This document shows, piece by piece, positions 1 to 12,420 of a stretch of DNA of 64,000 bases. The position numbers were made by a program, and so were the translations under genes. This stretch comes from Valencia hispanica (taxonomy: Eukaryota > Chordata > Actinopteri > Cyprinodontiformes > Valenciidae): NCBI GenBank assembly GCA_963556495.2, contig OY747707.1, forward strand, positions 912,501 to 976,500, given 5' to 3'. How positions within the stretch are numbered: the stretch's first letter is position 1; the number at the start of each line of letters is the position of its first letter. The notes beneath the pieces are model-generated. The model did no database searches. It saw nothing but the letters and a program-made list of their open reading frames with translations, and was not told the origin of the DNA.

Positions 1-2241
1 TCATCCATCCATCTGTTCATCCATCTGTTCATCCATCCATCTGTTCATCCATCCATCTGTTCATCCATCTGTTCATCCATCCATCTGTTCATCCATCTGT
101 TCATCCATCCATCTGTTCATCCATCTGTTCATCCATCCATCTGTTCATCCATCCATCTGTTCATCCATCTGTTCATCCATCCATCTGTTCATCCATCTGT
201 TCATCCATCCATCTGTTCATCCATCCATCTGTTCATCCATCTGTTCATCCATCCATCTGTTCATCCATCCATCTGTTCATCCATCTGTTCATCCATCCAT
301 CTGTTCATCCATCTGTTCATCCATCCATCTGTTCATCCATCTGTTCATCCATCCATCTGTTCATCCATCCATCTGTTCATCCATCTGTTCATCCATCCAT
401 CTGTTCATCCATCTGTTCATCCATCCATCTGTTCATCCATCCATCTGTTCATCCATCTGTTCATCCATCCATCTGTTCATCCATCCATCCATCTGTTCAT
501 CCATCCATCCATCTATTCATCCATCCATCCATCTGTTCATCCATCCATCCATCTGTTCATCCATCCATCCATCCATCTATTCATCCATCTGTTCATCCAT
601 CTGTTCATCCATCCATCTGTTCATCCATCTGTTCATCCATCTGTTCATCCATCTGTTCATCCATCCATCTGTTCATCCATCCATCTGTTCATCCATCTGT
701 TCATCCATCCATCTGTTCATCCATCTGTTCATCCATCTGTTCATCCATCTGTTCATCCATCCATCTGTTCATCCATCTGTTCATCCATCCATCTGTTCAT
801 CCATCTGTTCATCCATCCATCTGTTCATCCATCTGTTCATCCATCTGTTCATCCATCCATCTTTTCATCCATCCATCTGTTCATCCATCTGTTCATCCAT
901 CCATCTGTTCATCCATCCATCTGTTCATCCATCCATCTGTTCATCCATCTGTTCATCCATCCATCCATCCATCTGTTCATCCATCCATCTGTTCATCCAT
1001 CTGTTCATCCATCCATCTGTTCATCCATCTGTTCATCCATCTGTTCATCCATCCATCTGTTCATCCATCCATCTGTTCATCCATCCATCTGTTCATCCAT
1101 CTGTTCATCCATCCATCTGTTCATCCATCCATCTGTTCATCCATCTGTTCATCCATCTGTTCATCCATCCATCCATCCATCTGTTCATCCATCCATCTGT
1201 TCATCCATCTGTTCATCCATCCATCTGTTCATCCATCTGTTCATCCATCCATCTGTTCATCCATCCATCTGTTCATCCATCTGTTCATCCATCCATCTGT
1301 TCATCCATCCATCTGTTCATCCATCTGTTCATCCATCCATCTGTTCATCCATCCATCTGTTCATCCATCTGTTCATCCATCCATCTGTTCATCCATCTGT
1401 TCATCCATCCATCCATCCATCCATCCATCTGTTCATCCATCCATCTGTTCATCCATCCATCTGTTCATCCATCTGTTCATCCATCTGTTCATCCATCCAT
1501 CCGTTCATCCATCTGTTCATCCATCTGTTCATCCATCTGTTCATCCATCCATCCATCCATCTGTTCATCCATCTGTTCATCCATCCATCCATCTGTTCAT
1601 CCATCCATCTGTTCATCCATCCATCCGTTCATCCATCTGTTCATCCATCTGTTCATCCATCTGTTCATCCATCCATCCATCCATCTGTTCATCCATCTGT
1701 TCATCCATCTGTTCATCCATCTGTTCATCCATCCATCCATCCATCCATCCGTTCATCCATCTGTTCATCCATCTGTTCATCCATCTGTTCATCCATCCAT
1801 CCATCCATCCATCTGTTCATCCATCCATCTGTTCATCCATCTGTTCATCCATCCATCCATCCATCTGTTCATCCATCTGTTCATCCATCTGTTCATCCAT
1901 CTGTTCATCCATCCATCCATCCATCCATCCGTTCATCCATCTGTTCATCCATCTGTTCATCCATCTGTTCATCCATCCATCCATCCATCCATCTGTTCAT
2001 CCATCCATCTGTTCATCCATCTGTTCATCCATCCATCTGTTCATCCATCTGTTCATCCATCTGTTCATCCATCTGTTCATCCATCCATCTGTTCATCCAT
2101 CCATCTGTTCATCCATCCATCCATCCATCCATCTGTTCATCCATCCATCTGTTCATCCATCCATCCATCCATCCATCCATCCGTTCATCCATCCGTTCAT
2201 CCATCCATCCATCCATCCATCTGTTCATCCATCCATCTGTT

Positions 2242-2272
<31 letters not shown>

Positions 2273-2448
2273 CCATCCATCCATCCATCCATCCATCCAT
2301 CCATCCATCTGTTCATCCATCCATCCATCCATCCATCCATCCATCTGTTCATCCATCCATCCATCCATCTGTTCATCCATCCATCCATCTGTTCATCCAT
2401 CCATCTGTTCATCCATCCATCTGTTCATCCATCCATCCATCCATCCAT
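1..2448. repeat. TCCA-based satellite with two interleaved words
   Basis: The first 2.4 kb is built from TCCA tetramers broken by CTGT, so that 12-mer (tccatctgttca) and 16-mer (tccatccatctgttca) words alternate. Runs of pure TCCA lengthen toward the right edge (about 2160-2450). The plus strand is almost free of G except in the CTGT word, so strand composition is strongly skewed. The array is cut by the window start, so its full length is unknown. Apparent ORFs reading MDGWMNRW on the minus strand are only translations of the repeat. Confidence 0.97.
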
Positions 2449-2730
2449 TTGTTTCCTCCTCCTCCTCCCCTAAATTGCTCTTTCTGTGAGCTGCTGCGTT
2501 TTCTCTTCTATTATTTTCAGTGGACCACGAAGAAGGAGAAATCATCCAGACGCTGATCAGCTGAACCAATCAATACGTCTGAATCCGTCTGCAGAAGAAC
2601 TAGACGAGTTCTGGTTTTTATTTCTTCAGGTGAAATCCAGAAGAAAGCATCTCGGAGGCGCCGATCCTCTCAACTTCAACTCAGAATAATCCTCTGCAAT
2701 CTTTGGCTGGATTAATAATAATCAATATAA

Positions 2731-2758
2731 TGCAGAATATATATATATATATATATAT

Positions 2759-2794
<36 letters not shown>

Positions 2795-2798
2795 TGCA
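2731..2798. repeat. AT microsatellite within a palindrome
   Basis: A TA run of about 55 bp with a single GATA break is bounded by tgcagaat on the left and attctgca on the right. The whole 68 bp is therefore a near-perfect inverted repeat that could form a cruciform or hairpin. Confidence 0.9.
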
Positions 2799-3460
2799 TG
2801 AATGAATCAATGAATTCTTTTTTGCATATTTTTTTCAAATAAGTGTCTTTAACATCTCTGATCTGTTGGGCTTCAGTGGTTGTCTGCAGTCAGTTAGGAT
2901 GTGCAGCAGGCTGTGTTTTCCTTACATCTCTGCAGGGCGTGACCTTCAGGTGCTCCAGTCCTCATTAAGGTGGAGTTTAAAGGAGGAGCGGTTTTCAGAT
3001 ACTTTACTCCCCCAGAGTGGTAGCAGGCCTCTTAGTTCGCGCTCCAAGCAACTAGAATTATTATTCCCTTGCAGATCCTGACCTCCAGATGGGTCCGATG
3101 GGTTCCTCCTTCTTCAGTCACTCCGAATCATCCAGGGCTCAATCTCTCTCCTTGGGTCAGCCTCCGTCTGCTCTTCCCTCCACCTTCGGTTGGAGAACTC
3201 ACCTGCTCCACCCTCCAACACTTCTACGCCTGGAGAGAAAAAATGAACCATAGATTAACCAGAACCTCACTCAACCCCTCTTACTTCCCCAATCACTTCC
3301 CCGTTCTCCTCAGAGCTCCTGGTCCTCCAGACGACATCCTTCCACTTCCTGATTCATTTCAATAAACTGTTCAGCTTTTTCATATTGTCACTTTTTCAGG
3401 GCCGTTCTGGTAAGTTTGTTGAAAGTTGTCTGTCTCACTAAAATGATGTCATCCAGGATG
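2799..3460 (+). other. Unassigned stretch with a poly(A)-signal-like AATAAA
   Basis: No recognisable protein. An AATAAA lies at 3361-3366 after a pyrimidine-rich stretch with a TTGCAG acceptor-like site near 3069-3074. It could be the 3' end of a retroelement or of an untranslated exon; neither is supported by homology I can see. Confidence 0.2.
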
Positions 3461-4500
3461 TTGGTAGAGTTGCTATAGCAACGCCTGTTCTGACCTTCTG
3501 ACCACAGGCCAAATGTGAAGCCAACGAACTGCATTTCCCCCCTCATCCACTAGGGGCTGCCTGCAGAGAGGAGCAAGTTCCCATTGACTCCCATGTTAAA
3601 AATGCCAACTTCACAGCAGAAATAAACATGTTTACAGCCTGGTTCATAAAACCATTTAAGGTTTAATAGGTGAAGTTTATCGTCATGACAACTCTGAGCT
3701 TTGATCAACTTCAACTAAGCTTGAAATTATGAAGAATGAGAGGCGTGTCCCTTTGATTGACAGGTCTCAGATGATCCACCCCCCCACTCCAAGGAAGGCC
3801 TTCAGCCTCACGTTAACAGTCTTCGGCCATTTTGTTTTTCTGAACTTGACCATCAGTTGCGTCCAAAATGTTTATTCTTGTTTAGATGTTAATCGTGCTC
3901 TTATTGGACAAAGATGGCTTCCTGATTCCTGATGTATTGATCGCTCTTACAGACCGTCCAAGAAGTCTCTGCTCCTTTTTTTTTCAATAAGTAAAATTAT
4001 ATTTCTGCTGTGCATTTAAGATAAAACTGCTTGGTAAAAAAAATGGGTTGAAATGATCACATTTCTTCTTTTCTTTATATTGATCATTAAAACTTTTTAA
4101 ATTAAAATCACATTGTTTTAGTGAAAGTTATGGACCAACAAGGCTTCATAATTTTATTTGACAAAATTATTGAATCTGCCTAGAAGGCAGAGGGGTAGCA
4201 GGGTCGCTCAACCGAGGTGTTCTGGCTAAAAGCTCCCGCTAACCTCCGTTAGCTTCGGTTAGCTCAGCTAGCTTGTAGCTACATCAGCGCAGAGTGTCAA
4301 TCATCCGCCCCCACCCTCACAGCTCCACCTCTTTGCCCATTTCTTCTATTTTCTGGGCGTGACGAGACGCGTTATGAAGCCAAGATGGCGTTGGTGGGAA
4401 CCACCCACTGGGCTTCAAGTCAGCTCTTCAGAAACCTACAGGCGACGTCACAGAGGCTCCGCCCATCTTACATAACCAGTCTTTGGTTCTGATGCTAGAA
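3461..4500. mobile_element. Teleost-type dispersed non-autonomous repeat
   Basis: Two blocks (about 3540-3770 and 4180-4460) resemble a widespread fish repeat: text around 'cattgactcccatgtt', a 'gttagcttcggttagct' run, then 'caagatggcg' and 'ggcgacgtcacagaggctcc' near the right end. No coding capacity is visible. The middle (3780-4180) is AT-rich and unassigned. The family is recognised from memory of fish intergenic DNA, so class and exact ends are uncertain. Confidence 0.5.
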
Positions 4501-5235
4501 AGTACCTCCAGTTGTGAAGCATGAAAAGCTCAATGACGTTGGACCACTAATCAGGGTTAATATATATGAATTTACTGATATCAAGGATGTAGTTGAACTG
4601 AATGAGGTAATAATGCATATCTGTGGCGTTTTCATTGGATGTAAGCAGAAACTCAGCAGCAGGATGAAGAAAGGCTGCCTGGAAATAACAAAATGAAAGG
4701 AACAAGTAAAGAACAAAAGAGACAAAAGAATAAATTTTTTTCTGCTGTTGTTCACAGCTTTTTAATTTCATTTCAGATTAGCTAGCATGATGAGTTTAGT
4801 TTTGAATCTCCAGCGCTTCCTCTCGCTCCGATGGAGCTCCTTGAATTCTCCTTATTGCTTTTTAATGGAGATGGGCCCCCAAACAAATGATCCGCCTCCG
4901 TCTGGATCAGCAGCGCAGCTTTTCATTAATCCCGGCGCCGAGGCACTGATGCTGCTAATTTTTCAGACTGTCAGCGCTTCATGACGCTCCTCCAACAGGA
5001 GAGGTTCTGTTCAATCAGAGGGGGAGAGGGTGTCCTCCAGTACTGATCTGTTTCTGTGGGGAAATGATGCTGCCTGTAGAGTAAATGATCTGCACATCAT
5101 AACGTGTGCAGAATCCTCTCCCAACAGCAGAACTTAACTGGTGAGGACCAAAACCAAGAACTAGTTTCAATAGGTTCTGGAACAGAAGGCTGGGTTTATT
5201 CATTATAGTTTTTGAACAATGTGTAATGCACATAT
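4501..5235. other. No supported gene; possible retroelement scrap
   Basis: A 60-codon open stretch at 4514-4696 on the plus strand is vaguely like the spacer upstream of reverse transcriptase in some fish retroelements, but it carries no diagnostic motif. I see nothing else between it and the Tc1 element. Confidence 0.2.
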
Positions 5236-6268
5236 TCACTACTCAACATAAGTTAGGGATATCGTGAGAGACTCACTGGATGTCATACAAATGGTGTTTG
5301 TTTCACTTCAGAGATTTTGGGGATTGGGAGGCAATTGTATTGGGGGTGATAGACACGCCTCGTTTTGTGTTTTCCACGTAACGGTCTCACTGTGTACAGT
5401 GTGCCTTACATATTGGGGCCAACACCAAAAAATACTAAAGACAACCCTTTTCAACGTGGGATCATTGTCAACATTCTGTGGGTTTAAAAAGCTGGTATTG
5501 TCAGTAAGTCATTCCAACTTCATCCTTCAAACAGCCATGAACACGACGTCAGCTAACGGACGAGCAGCGCCACCTGGCGATAGCGCCCCTTCAGGTCGGC
5601 AGCAGGCAGTCAGATGTTGCACGTGAACTTGGTGTTTCTCAAAGTGTCATCAGCAGATTTCCATCAAGACACAGAACTACTGGCAGAGTTCGTGACAGAC
5701 CCAGGAGTGGAGCCCCACGAGTGACAGACCGCAACTATGACCAGAACCTAAGGACCTTTGCACTCAGACATCGTCATGCTACTGCCACACAGCTGCAGGT
5801 CCGTTTACGAGATGTGAGGGGTACTAGGGTTTCCAGACAAACCATTTGCAACCGACTCCACCGCTTTGGCTTGAATGCCAGACGACCGTTGCAGGAGACT
5901 CCACTGACACCAAGACACCGTCGTGAACGTTTGCAGTGGTTACAAGACCATGTGACCTGGACAATGCAGCAGTGGTCTACCGTCCTATTCACTGACGAGT
6001 GTTGGGTCACCTTGCACAGAAATGATGGTCAATACGCCGAGGTCAACATGGTCGCCAGGGTTGGCTTTTGAGGAGGAGGTGTAACAGTCTGGACAGGCAT
6101 CACCAGTCAGCGCTAAACTGATTTGGTTATTGTAGATGGCTCAGTCAATGCATGTTCTTATCTCATCATAGAACCCATCATCATCCCCAAACTTTCTGCT
6201 CATGGATGATAACGCTCCACCACATCGTGCCAGAATTGTCACAGCTCAACTTCAGGAAGTCGTAGTGC
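5236..6268 (+). pseudogene. Decayed Tc1-like transposon with broken transposase
   Basis: The left end starts near 'cactactcaacataagtt' (about 5238), as in Tc1-like elements. The helix-turn-helix region (5590-5720) and the start of the catalytic domain are readable. An open stretch at 5721-6071 contains the second DNA-binding helix and the first catalytic aspartate in FTDEC (about 5990-6005). The frame is then lost, but a second catalytic region with DDNAPPHRAR is readable near 6208-6237. The third catalytic residue and the right terminal repeat are missing: the element runs directly into LINE sequence at about 6268. It is a fossil of a different Tc1 lineage from the intact copy at 48.7-50.3 kb. 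Confidence 0.85.
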
Positions 6269-6269
6269 C

Positions 6270-7440
6270 TCTTATGGTGGTCTGTAGGATGGAACTGATG
6301 GTGAGGAAGATGAAGAGAACAAAGACAGAGCAGATGACCAGGTGATGGAAACTGAATAAAGAAGAGTGTTGTGAGATTTACTGGGAGGAGTTGAGACAGG
6401 CTCTTAGTGGCTAGCAGGCACTCCCAAATGACTGGACAGCTACAGCTAATGTGATTAGGGAGAAAGGTAGGAGGGTACCTGGTGTGTTATCTGGAAGGAG
6501 CAAAGTAGATAAGGAGACTTGGTGGTGGAACGATAAAGTCCAGGAGTATATACAGAGAAAGAAGTTAGTTAAGAAGAAGTGGGACTGAGGAGGGATGACA
6601 GGAGTGCAGGGAGATGCAGCGTATGGTAAAGGTGGAGGTGGCAAAGGTCAAACAAAGGGCATATGATGACCTGTCTGCTAGGTTGGACAGTAAGGAGGGA
6701 GAAAATGATTTCTACAGGTTGGCGACGCAGAGAGATAGAGATGGAAAGGATGTGCAACAGGTTAGGGTGATTAAGGATGGGTATGGAAATGTACTGTAAA
6801 GATGAAATGAGGAAAGCTTTGAAGAGGATGAAGAGGGAAAAGGCAGTTTGTCCTGATGACATACCTGTGGAGGTATGGAAGTGTCTAAGAGGGGTGGCAG
6901 TAGAGTTTATGACTAGGTTCTTCAACAAGATCTTGAAGAGTGAGGAGATGCCTGATGAATGGAGGAAAAGTGTTCTAGTTCTAGAAGATGTATAGAACTG
7001 TGGCAACTACAGAGGAATAAAGCTAATGGGTCACACAATGTGGGAAAGAGTGGAGGATGCTAGGCTAAGGTCAGAAGTGAGCATTTATTTGTTTACTTGA
7101 TAGGACCAAGTATGAACATTAAACCTGTTACACACTACAACATTTATAGCAGAGGCTAATTTGCAATGTCCGTTCCTAGATGGACTTTTAAAAAGACAAA
7201 AAAAAGTACAATTTGTGAGCAGCAATACGGTTTCATCCCAAGAAAAAGTACTTCAGGTGCAATTTTTGCTTTAAGGATGCTGATGGAGAAGTACTGAGAA
7301 GGTCAGATGGAGTTGCATTGTGTCTTTGTAGATTTAGAGAAAGTGTATGACAGGGTGCTGAGAGAAGAGCTGTGGTAGTGCGTTGAGATGGTCTGGGGTG
7401 GCAGAGAAGTATGTTAGAGTGGTGTTGGAAACACAACCAT
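6270..7440 (+). pseudogene. RTE-like LINE reverse transcriptase fragment
   Basis: Conceptual translation in shifting frames gives text typical of RTE-clade LINEs. A linker has WWWNDKVQEYI (about 6520-6555). The thumb/finger region includes CPDDIPVEVWKCL and FFNKILKSEEMPDEWRKS (6850-6970), then NYRGIKLM (about 7005-7030). After an interruption come QQYGFIPRKST and FVDLEKVYD (about 7220-7350), the latter holding the first RT aspartate. Several stops and frameshifts break it, and the region is 5'- and 3'-incomplete: endonuclease and the YxDD motif are not seen. It abuts the Tc1 fossil without an intact junction repeat. Confidence 0.8.
7081..7205. mobile_element. Short foreign insertion inside the LINE fragment
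   Basis: About 125 bp (starting 'gcatttatttgtttactt', ending 'agacaaaaaaaagta') interrupts RT coding similarity, which resumes at about 7206. It resembles a short fish interspersed repeat. The A-rich right end suggests retroposition, but no clean target duplication was found. Confidence 0.4.
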
Positions 7441-7559
7441 GGTTACCGGACAAAAACACAGACCTCCCGCTGGTAGGAGTGCTGATCACCAAACAATTAG
7501 CTTCAACAGAAAGAGGGGGAGTGTTGATCAGCCAAAGTCCCACCAAACCACCCGCCACT

Positions 7560-8000
7560 CTGAACTTCTTCCTCTTTTGCCCGTGAGTCCAGCCGGCTCA
7601 CGTCGGGAGAGAACAGCGCGCTAACTCCGTCCTTCGCTGGCGAGGGAGGACTCGAGTTTCTGGAAGAAGCTCATTGGATCCGAAAGACTTCTACAGTCTG
7701 CCAGTCTACAGTGGTTTCTCTGCTTTATCTCCATCAATCGTCAACGGAGATCTAAGAATCGTTCGACGTAAGGTTGTGTCTGGGCAGAGGTTAATTGGCT
7801 TAGGAAGACCATCTTAAGGTTTGTTTTTGTCTATTTCACTGTGTTATTGCTGCATTGGTAGGATTTAATTGTTCAGATCTTTGGGTATAACAGATATAAA
7901 CAGTGTTCTTAAAGGTCTATGACCGACTGATAGTTGTTTTCTTTAGATGTTGTTGACTGTTAGATGTTTTTTAGAAGTTAGTTGGTGTGAGGGCAGAGGA
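7560..8000 (+). repeat. Unclassified interspersed repeat, copy A
   Basis: The segment about 7710-7945 matches, in inverted orientation, about 37200-37440. Shared landmarks in order are 'ggagatctaa', a GTAAGGTTGTGTCTGGGCAG block (7768-7788), 'gtctatttcact' and a gap-rich AT tail. The GTAAGG looks like a 5' splice site following a CpG-rich leader (7580-7680). A proviral or transposon leader exon is one explanation. No protein is encoded. Confidence 0.6.
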
Positions 8001-8860
8001 TGCAGAGGACTAAATGGGACGGATGATTGCCTCTTTTTATTTAGCCAGGAGTTAAGTTAGATGGGTCACTATTATCACGGTACGTCTCTTTATTGTTTTA
8101 TAGAGTTGTACTTGGTTTAATCTGTCATGTCTGTGCTGCTCTGTCACATTTAATATTCCATTGTTATATTCTTACCTGTTTAATACAATTAGTTAGTTGT
8201 AATGTTGCTCATATTCAGGGATGGAAACCAGTAATTTCCTGTTCAGTTCAGGGTTTAATGTTAGTTGCTTAAAACACTGTAATAGTAATTTATGACTGAG
8301 AAGATATAATATTTAATTTGTGTATTAAATAGTAGGATTTGACAACAGTCAGAGTGACGACTGGCTACAGTAATGGTTATTTAGTGCTTGTGATCTTTTA
8401 TGGCTATAAATAAAATCAGAACCTTAAAATGTTAGTAATGAATCTGTTCTATCCAGACTTGTGTTTTAGCTGGTTCTGGGATCCCACTGGGACTTTGAAT
8501 TCTTCCTGAAGCAGAACCAAACCAGAACCCATCACCTTCCTCTCCATAGGATGTCCATTGATCTGGAGGATCCTTCGTTAGGTCAGAGGTCAGGTGGGAG
8601 ACGACCTTTCTGACCTCAGTCAGGACTGTTTGACTGAACCACCGGTCTTAGAACACCAGAACTTAGCAGAACGTCTTTAAAACTCTAATGGAACCGTTTA
8701 AGGAGCTCTGAGCGGTTTGAAGATTTCTAAATCATTTACAGTTTATTCTCAGGTGGACGGTTTTGAATTTGGTTTGTTAAAACTGGACAAATAAATGTTC
8801 TAATCTGATCGTCTTTTTTTACTGGTTTTACCACCAAACAATATTTTATGTTCCTAAACA
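8001..8860. other. No feature seen
   Basis: AT-rich, stop-rich sequence in all frames, with no repeat family or protein I recognise. Confidence 0.5.
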
Positions 8861-8867
8861 TTTCAGT

Positions 8868-9050
8868 ACGTCTGGGTGCATGGTGGGGCAGTGCTGGGTT
8901 CTCCCTGTGCATGCATGGCTTCTGTTACCTGTTAGGTCTGACTGTGTCATGGTTGTTAGTCCTGGGATGGACTGGTGACCTGTCCAGGGCGTCCCCGCCT
9001 CGCCTCTCGCCCAGCTGGATGGATTTATTGGTGATATTATGGGTTAAAAG
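8868..9050 (+). mobile_element. SINE fragment (GGAT-tail family)
   Basis: Matches the body of the SINE at 20359-20717 read on its coding strand: 'gttctccctgtgcatgcatg', 'gatggactggtgacctgtcc' and a decayed GGAT tail near 9015. The tRNA-like head is absent, so it is 5'-truncated and old. Confidence 0.7.
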
Positions 9051-9689
9051 CCGGCCTCTAGATATTCCCCGTCCATGAGGGCCAGCAGAGCTTCCAGCAT
9101 GTTTGGAAGCAGGACGAGGAGGAAATGATCAGCAAACTAATATTTGTGTTTCTGACCACTGATGAAGAGTGCTTATCTGGACCCACTCTGCTCTGCAGAA
9201 CAGACTTAATTCAGATTTCTTAACATCTTCACTCTGTTTCTTTGAGCCATTTCTGTCCAGTCTCTGTCTCATTGTTGACTCGTGACCTCTGACCTTACCC
9301 GAGGCCTACAGAGCTCTAGATGTTGTTCTGGGTTCTTCTGGAGCTCCTGGAGTAATCCTGCAGGGTCGGACTCTCCTGGAAGGTTCTCCATGTGGATCAT
9401 GGTTCTCACTGAGGTTCTCTGCAGTCCAGAACCTTAGAGATGGTTCTGGAAGCCGTTCCAGACTGATGGCCGTGGTCTGTTCTGTGGATGGGGTCATAAT
9501 GTTCTGCTGGTTGAGATCTTCTAGCCTGCTTCCTGCAGTCAGAAGGTTCTGTTCAGGTGATTTCTTGGTTCTAGAGGTCCGGCAGTAATCAGGCTGGGTG
9601 TGGACAGAGAAAATCCATCCCGGTTAGTTCTGATTACTTTCCACATGGTTGATCCATTAAATCAGGTTTATTTCTTCCTCAGCTTGTTT
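9051..9689. other. No feature seen
   Basis: Unassigned sequence. The minus-strand open stretch at 9306-9497 has no recognisable motif. Confidence 0.4.
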
Positions 9690-9795
9690 TTGTCTGATAT
9701 TAATATTAATTTGATCATCTGAACATTTCAGGGCGACAGAGAAGGAAAGCCAGAATGAATCTGTAGGGTGTAAATACTTTTCCACCACAAAGTGA
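9690..9795 (+). mobile_element. Tc1-family 3' terminal scrap
   Basis: The text 'gggtgtaaatacttttccac' with the upstream 'tgatcatctgaacatttcag' resembles the right end of fish Tc1 elements that finish in a 'caaatactttttcac' terminal repeat. A second scrap of the same type is at 34225-34345. No coding sequence remains. Confidence 0.5.
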
Positions 9796-11925
9796 CTTAG
9801 TTAAGTTGGTGTATCTGTTCCCTGGTTTTTATTCAGTGGTTCAGTTCTGAGCTTATTGGACCTGGATCAGTTCTGTGGTAATAACCACAGAGACTCGTGT
9901 TGCTGTTCCAACACATCAATCCAGTCGGAGACTCTGCAGCACAAACACTTTCTAAGACAAACTGATTATGGTTTTCTGATGGATGCTTCATATCTGCTCA
10001 TTTACTCCACATGATTTCTCAGCATCGCCGCTTTCTCTCTCTGCAGATTCATCCCTGCTAATAAATCTTTGCTTTGGTGAATAGTGTTAGAATATTAATG
10101 GCTGTGATTTAAAAGAAGTGAATGCTAAGTAGTCTGCGGTACCGGAGCGCCCATGTGGTAACCCCTTGTTTTATATTTAATGTGGAGGCAGCGAGTTGGA
10201 GCTCCATTACGTTGAGGACAGACAGCCAGGAGCATCACCTGCCTGCTGTTTGGTTTCTATAACCATAAAACATGAAATATCTGAGCTGGAGCAGCTGTTG
10301 TCCTCTAAACAACAGAAAACACATGACCCCACTATAATGTCTGAATATTAACAGCAAAGTCTTCTGGTTTTATCATGGCATCATTTCTCCTTCCTTGCTG
10401 TAAATATTATAAATAATAACCAAGACATGAATGGCCAGCTGGTCTGTTAGCTCAGGTCAAAGTTCATCTCCTGCATGATGAATACGGCCGATGATCAGAA
10501 GGTTTAGTTCAGGTTCAGAAAGTCTTCCTTCACTTCCAAACCAACCAACAGTGGACGCTTTACCTCCATAAACATAAAAACTGGAGAGAAATCTGAGAAC
10601 TTCCTTTAATATTGAAGAGTTTCATTTTAGCTCAATTTTATGAACCAACAGCTGAAGAATCCTAAAATTAGTAATCCAACTTCTCAGAAGGTTAGATTAT
10701 TACAGCAGACCAATGAAAATAGATTTTTATTCACATAGAGTATGTTATGGCTATTGTTGGCTCTTCAGAGTGCTAGCATGTTTATGGAAAGTTGAGTGGA
10801 AGGGAAAAGTTCACAAGCAACAGGGACAAGTGAATAAATGAACCTTTTGGTGATAATCTATTTAATTTAGATCTATGTCTGCTGACTGTGTGATAACCTG
10901 AGAAATAGTGTTTTTAAAAAGGCGACCTGCGTGGACACCTTTCTTCTGTCTCAGCATCAGCTTTTTCTGACGAGAGCTCCTAGCTTTCCATCTTTTACTG
11001 ATTTTCCTCTGAGTCTGGATCTTTTCTTCCTGCTGATTCCTGCTCCTTGTCCTTCTCTTGTACAAAGGAAGCGTCAGTCGGTTCTGGACGTTCGGGTCGG
11101 GTCGTTGGTCAGAGTCTCTTCTAACTGGGCTGACTCAGCGGTTTTCAGACTCTCAGTGGATGAGGTCCTGAACAGTTTTGAAATATTTCATATTTCACAG
11201 AACCGGTAATCTGGTCAAAACACAGGCAGAACCGGACCTTAGCTGTTGAAAAAGCCTTGAGGGTCCAAAGAAAAGTTCTGACCCGTAAAGAGAAAGCCTG
11301 GAGAGGAAGGCATGGCTGCCAGGAATCGTCTTGATCTGATTTCACAATAAGAGCTCCAGAGGAACCGTTTTGCTTCAGTTTGTTGCAGAAGAGGAGCTGA
11401 TAAATGTCTCATCACCTGGAGACATATTTCATAACGGTTTTATTAGCTGCTGCTAGCGGCCCACACACCATCAGAGATGAGCTCGTTCCACATTCGGATG
11501 CACGCGTCTGATTGGTCGTTCATCATCTTGGTTACCAGAGAACAAGGCTTTCATTCATCATTCATCCTTCTGTTCATCACTGGCTCCTTCTCCATAAATC
11601 AGGAAGAAACCGCTTCGATAAAACCACAAGTTAAAACCTGGTAAAATGTGAATAAATAATCAGATGTTTGATGAAACTGTAACTGATTGAACTGCTGCTT
11701 CAGGGGCTCAATTCAAATAAAATCATCTTTATTCAAGGAATGTGACTTCAGCTCCACGCTGCTCTCAAAGAACTCAGGTATGTTACTTACTAAATTACTG
11801 CTTACTAACAACGAACACATGTCAATGTTAATAAATACATTTGGTGAGAAAATAAAATGGTTTCTTCATAAAATCCCAACAAAAAACAAAAAAAAATGTA
11901 CCAAAATATTCATAATATTCCAAGT
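9796..11925. other. No feature seen
   Basis: About 2.1 kb with no recognisable repeat or exon. Short ORFs (for example 10931-11209) lack motifs. It may be intronic or intergenic. Confidence 0.4.
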
Positions 11926-11985
11926 TCCTTGAGATGACATCTTTTACGAATTGGCGCTATATAAATAAATTGAACTGAACCGAAA
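11926..11985 (+). mobile_element. LINE 3'-tail remnant
   Basis: 'cttgagatgacatcttttac' followed by 'ttggcgctatataaataaa' and TGAAC pentamers is the characteristic 3' end of a fish LINE. The same tail occurs at 24950-25020. Confidence 0.65.
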
Positions 11986-12189
11986 TAGATTGGAATCAAA
12001 ATTCGACATGTAAGTATAATAAATTAGTTGATTAAAGTTCAACAGGAGATCCTTCAAACGACTCAGAGGAGGCTGGGAAACTGAATCCTTCACACATTGG
12101 GTTGTTCTTATGTTCAATATTCATGTGAAATAATGATCTGGTTTCACAAGTTTTTGATGATGAGTTCAGCTGTCCTCATGTGACAAAAC

Positions 12190-12420
12190 ACTGGAGCAGC
12201 TATCAAGCATGGTGGAGGCTGTATCATGCTGTGAGCAGTGGATGGTGAGACGGAGGAGGTCTACTTCAGCTGGATGTTTGCTCCAACAGAACAGACGACC
12301 CGTAAAACTGGTTCTGGAGCCGATAAGTCGGGCCTGGAAGGAGACGGACCAGTTCTGCCCAGCAGAAAGGTCAAATGTCGTCTAGAATGATGCCAGAACT
12401 GCGTTGATGGTCAACACACA
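12190..12420 (+). pseudogene. Tc1 transposase scrap
   Basis: The stretch 'aagcatggtggaggctgta' (12207-12225) encodes the KHGGG glycine box of Tc1-like transposases. Downstream text is weakly consistent with decayed transposase but contains stops. Confidence 0.45.

Noticed and set aside
1613..2412. Minus-strand ORFs MDGWMNRW
   Set aside because: Translation of the TCCA satellite.
2521..2639. Possible exon between TTTTCAG and CAG|GTGAAA
   Set aside because: One frame is open but unrecognisable, next to a satellite; splice-like signals of this strength occur often by chance.
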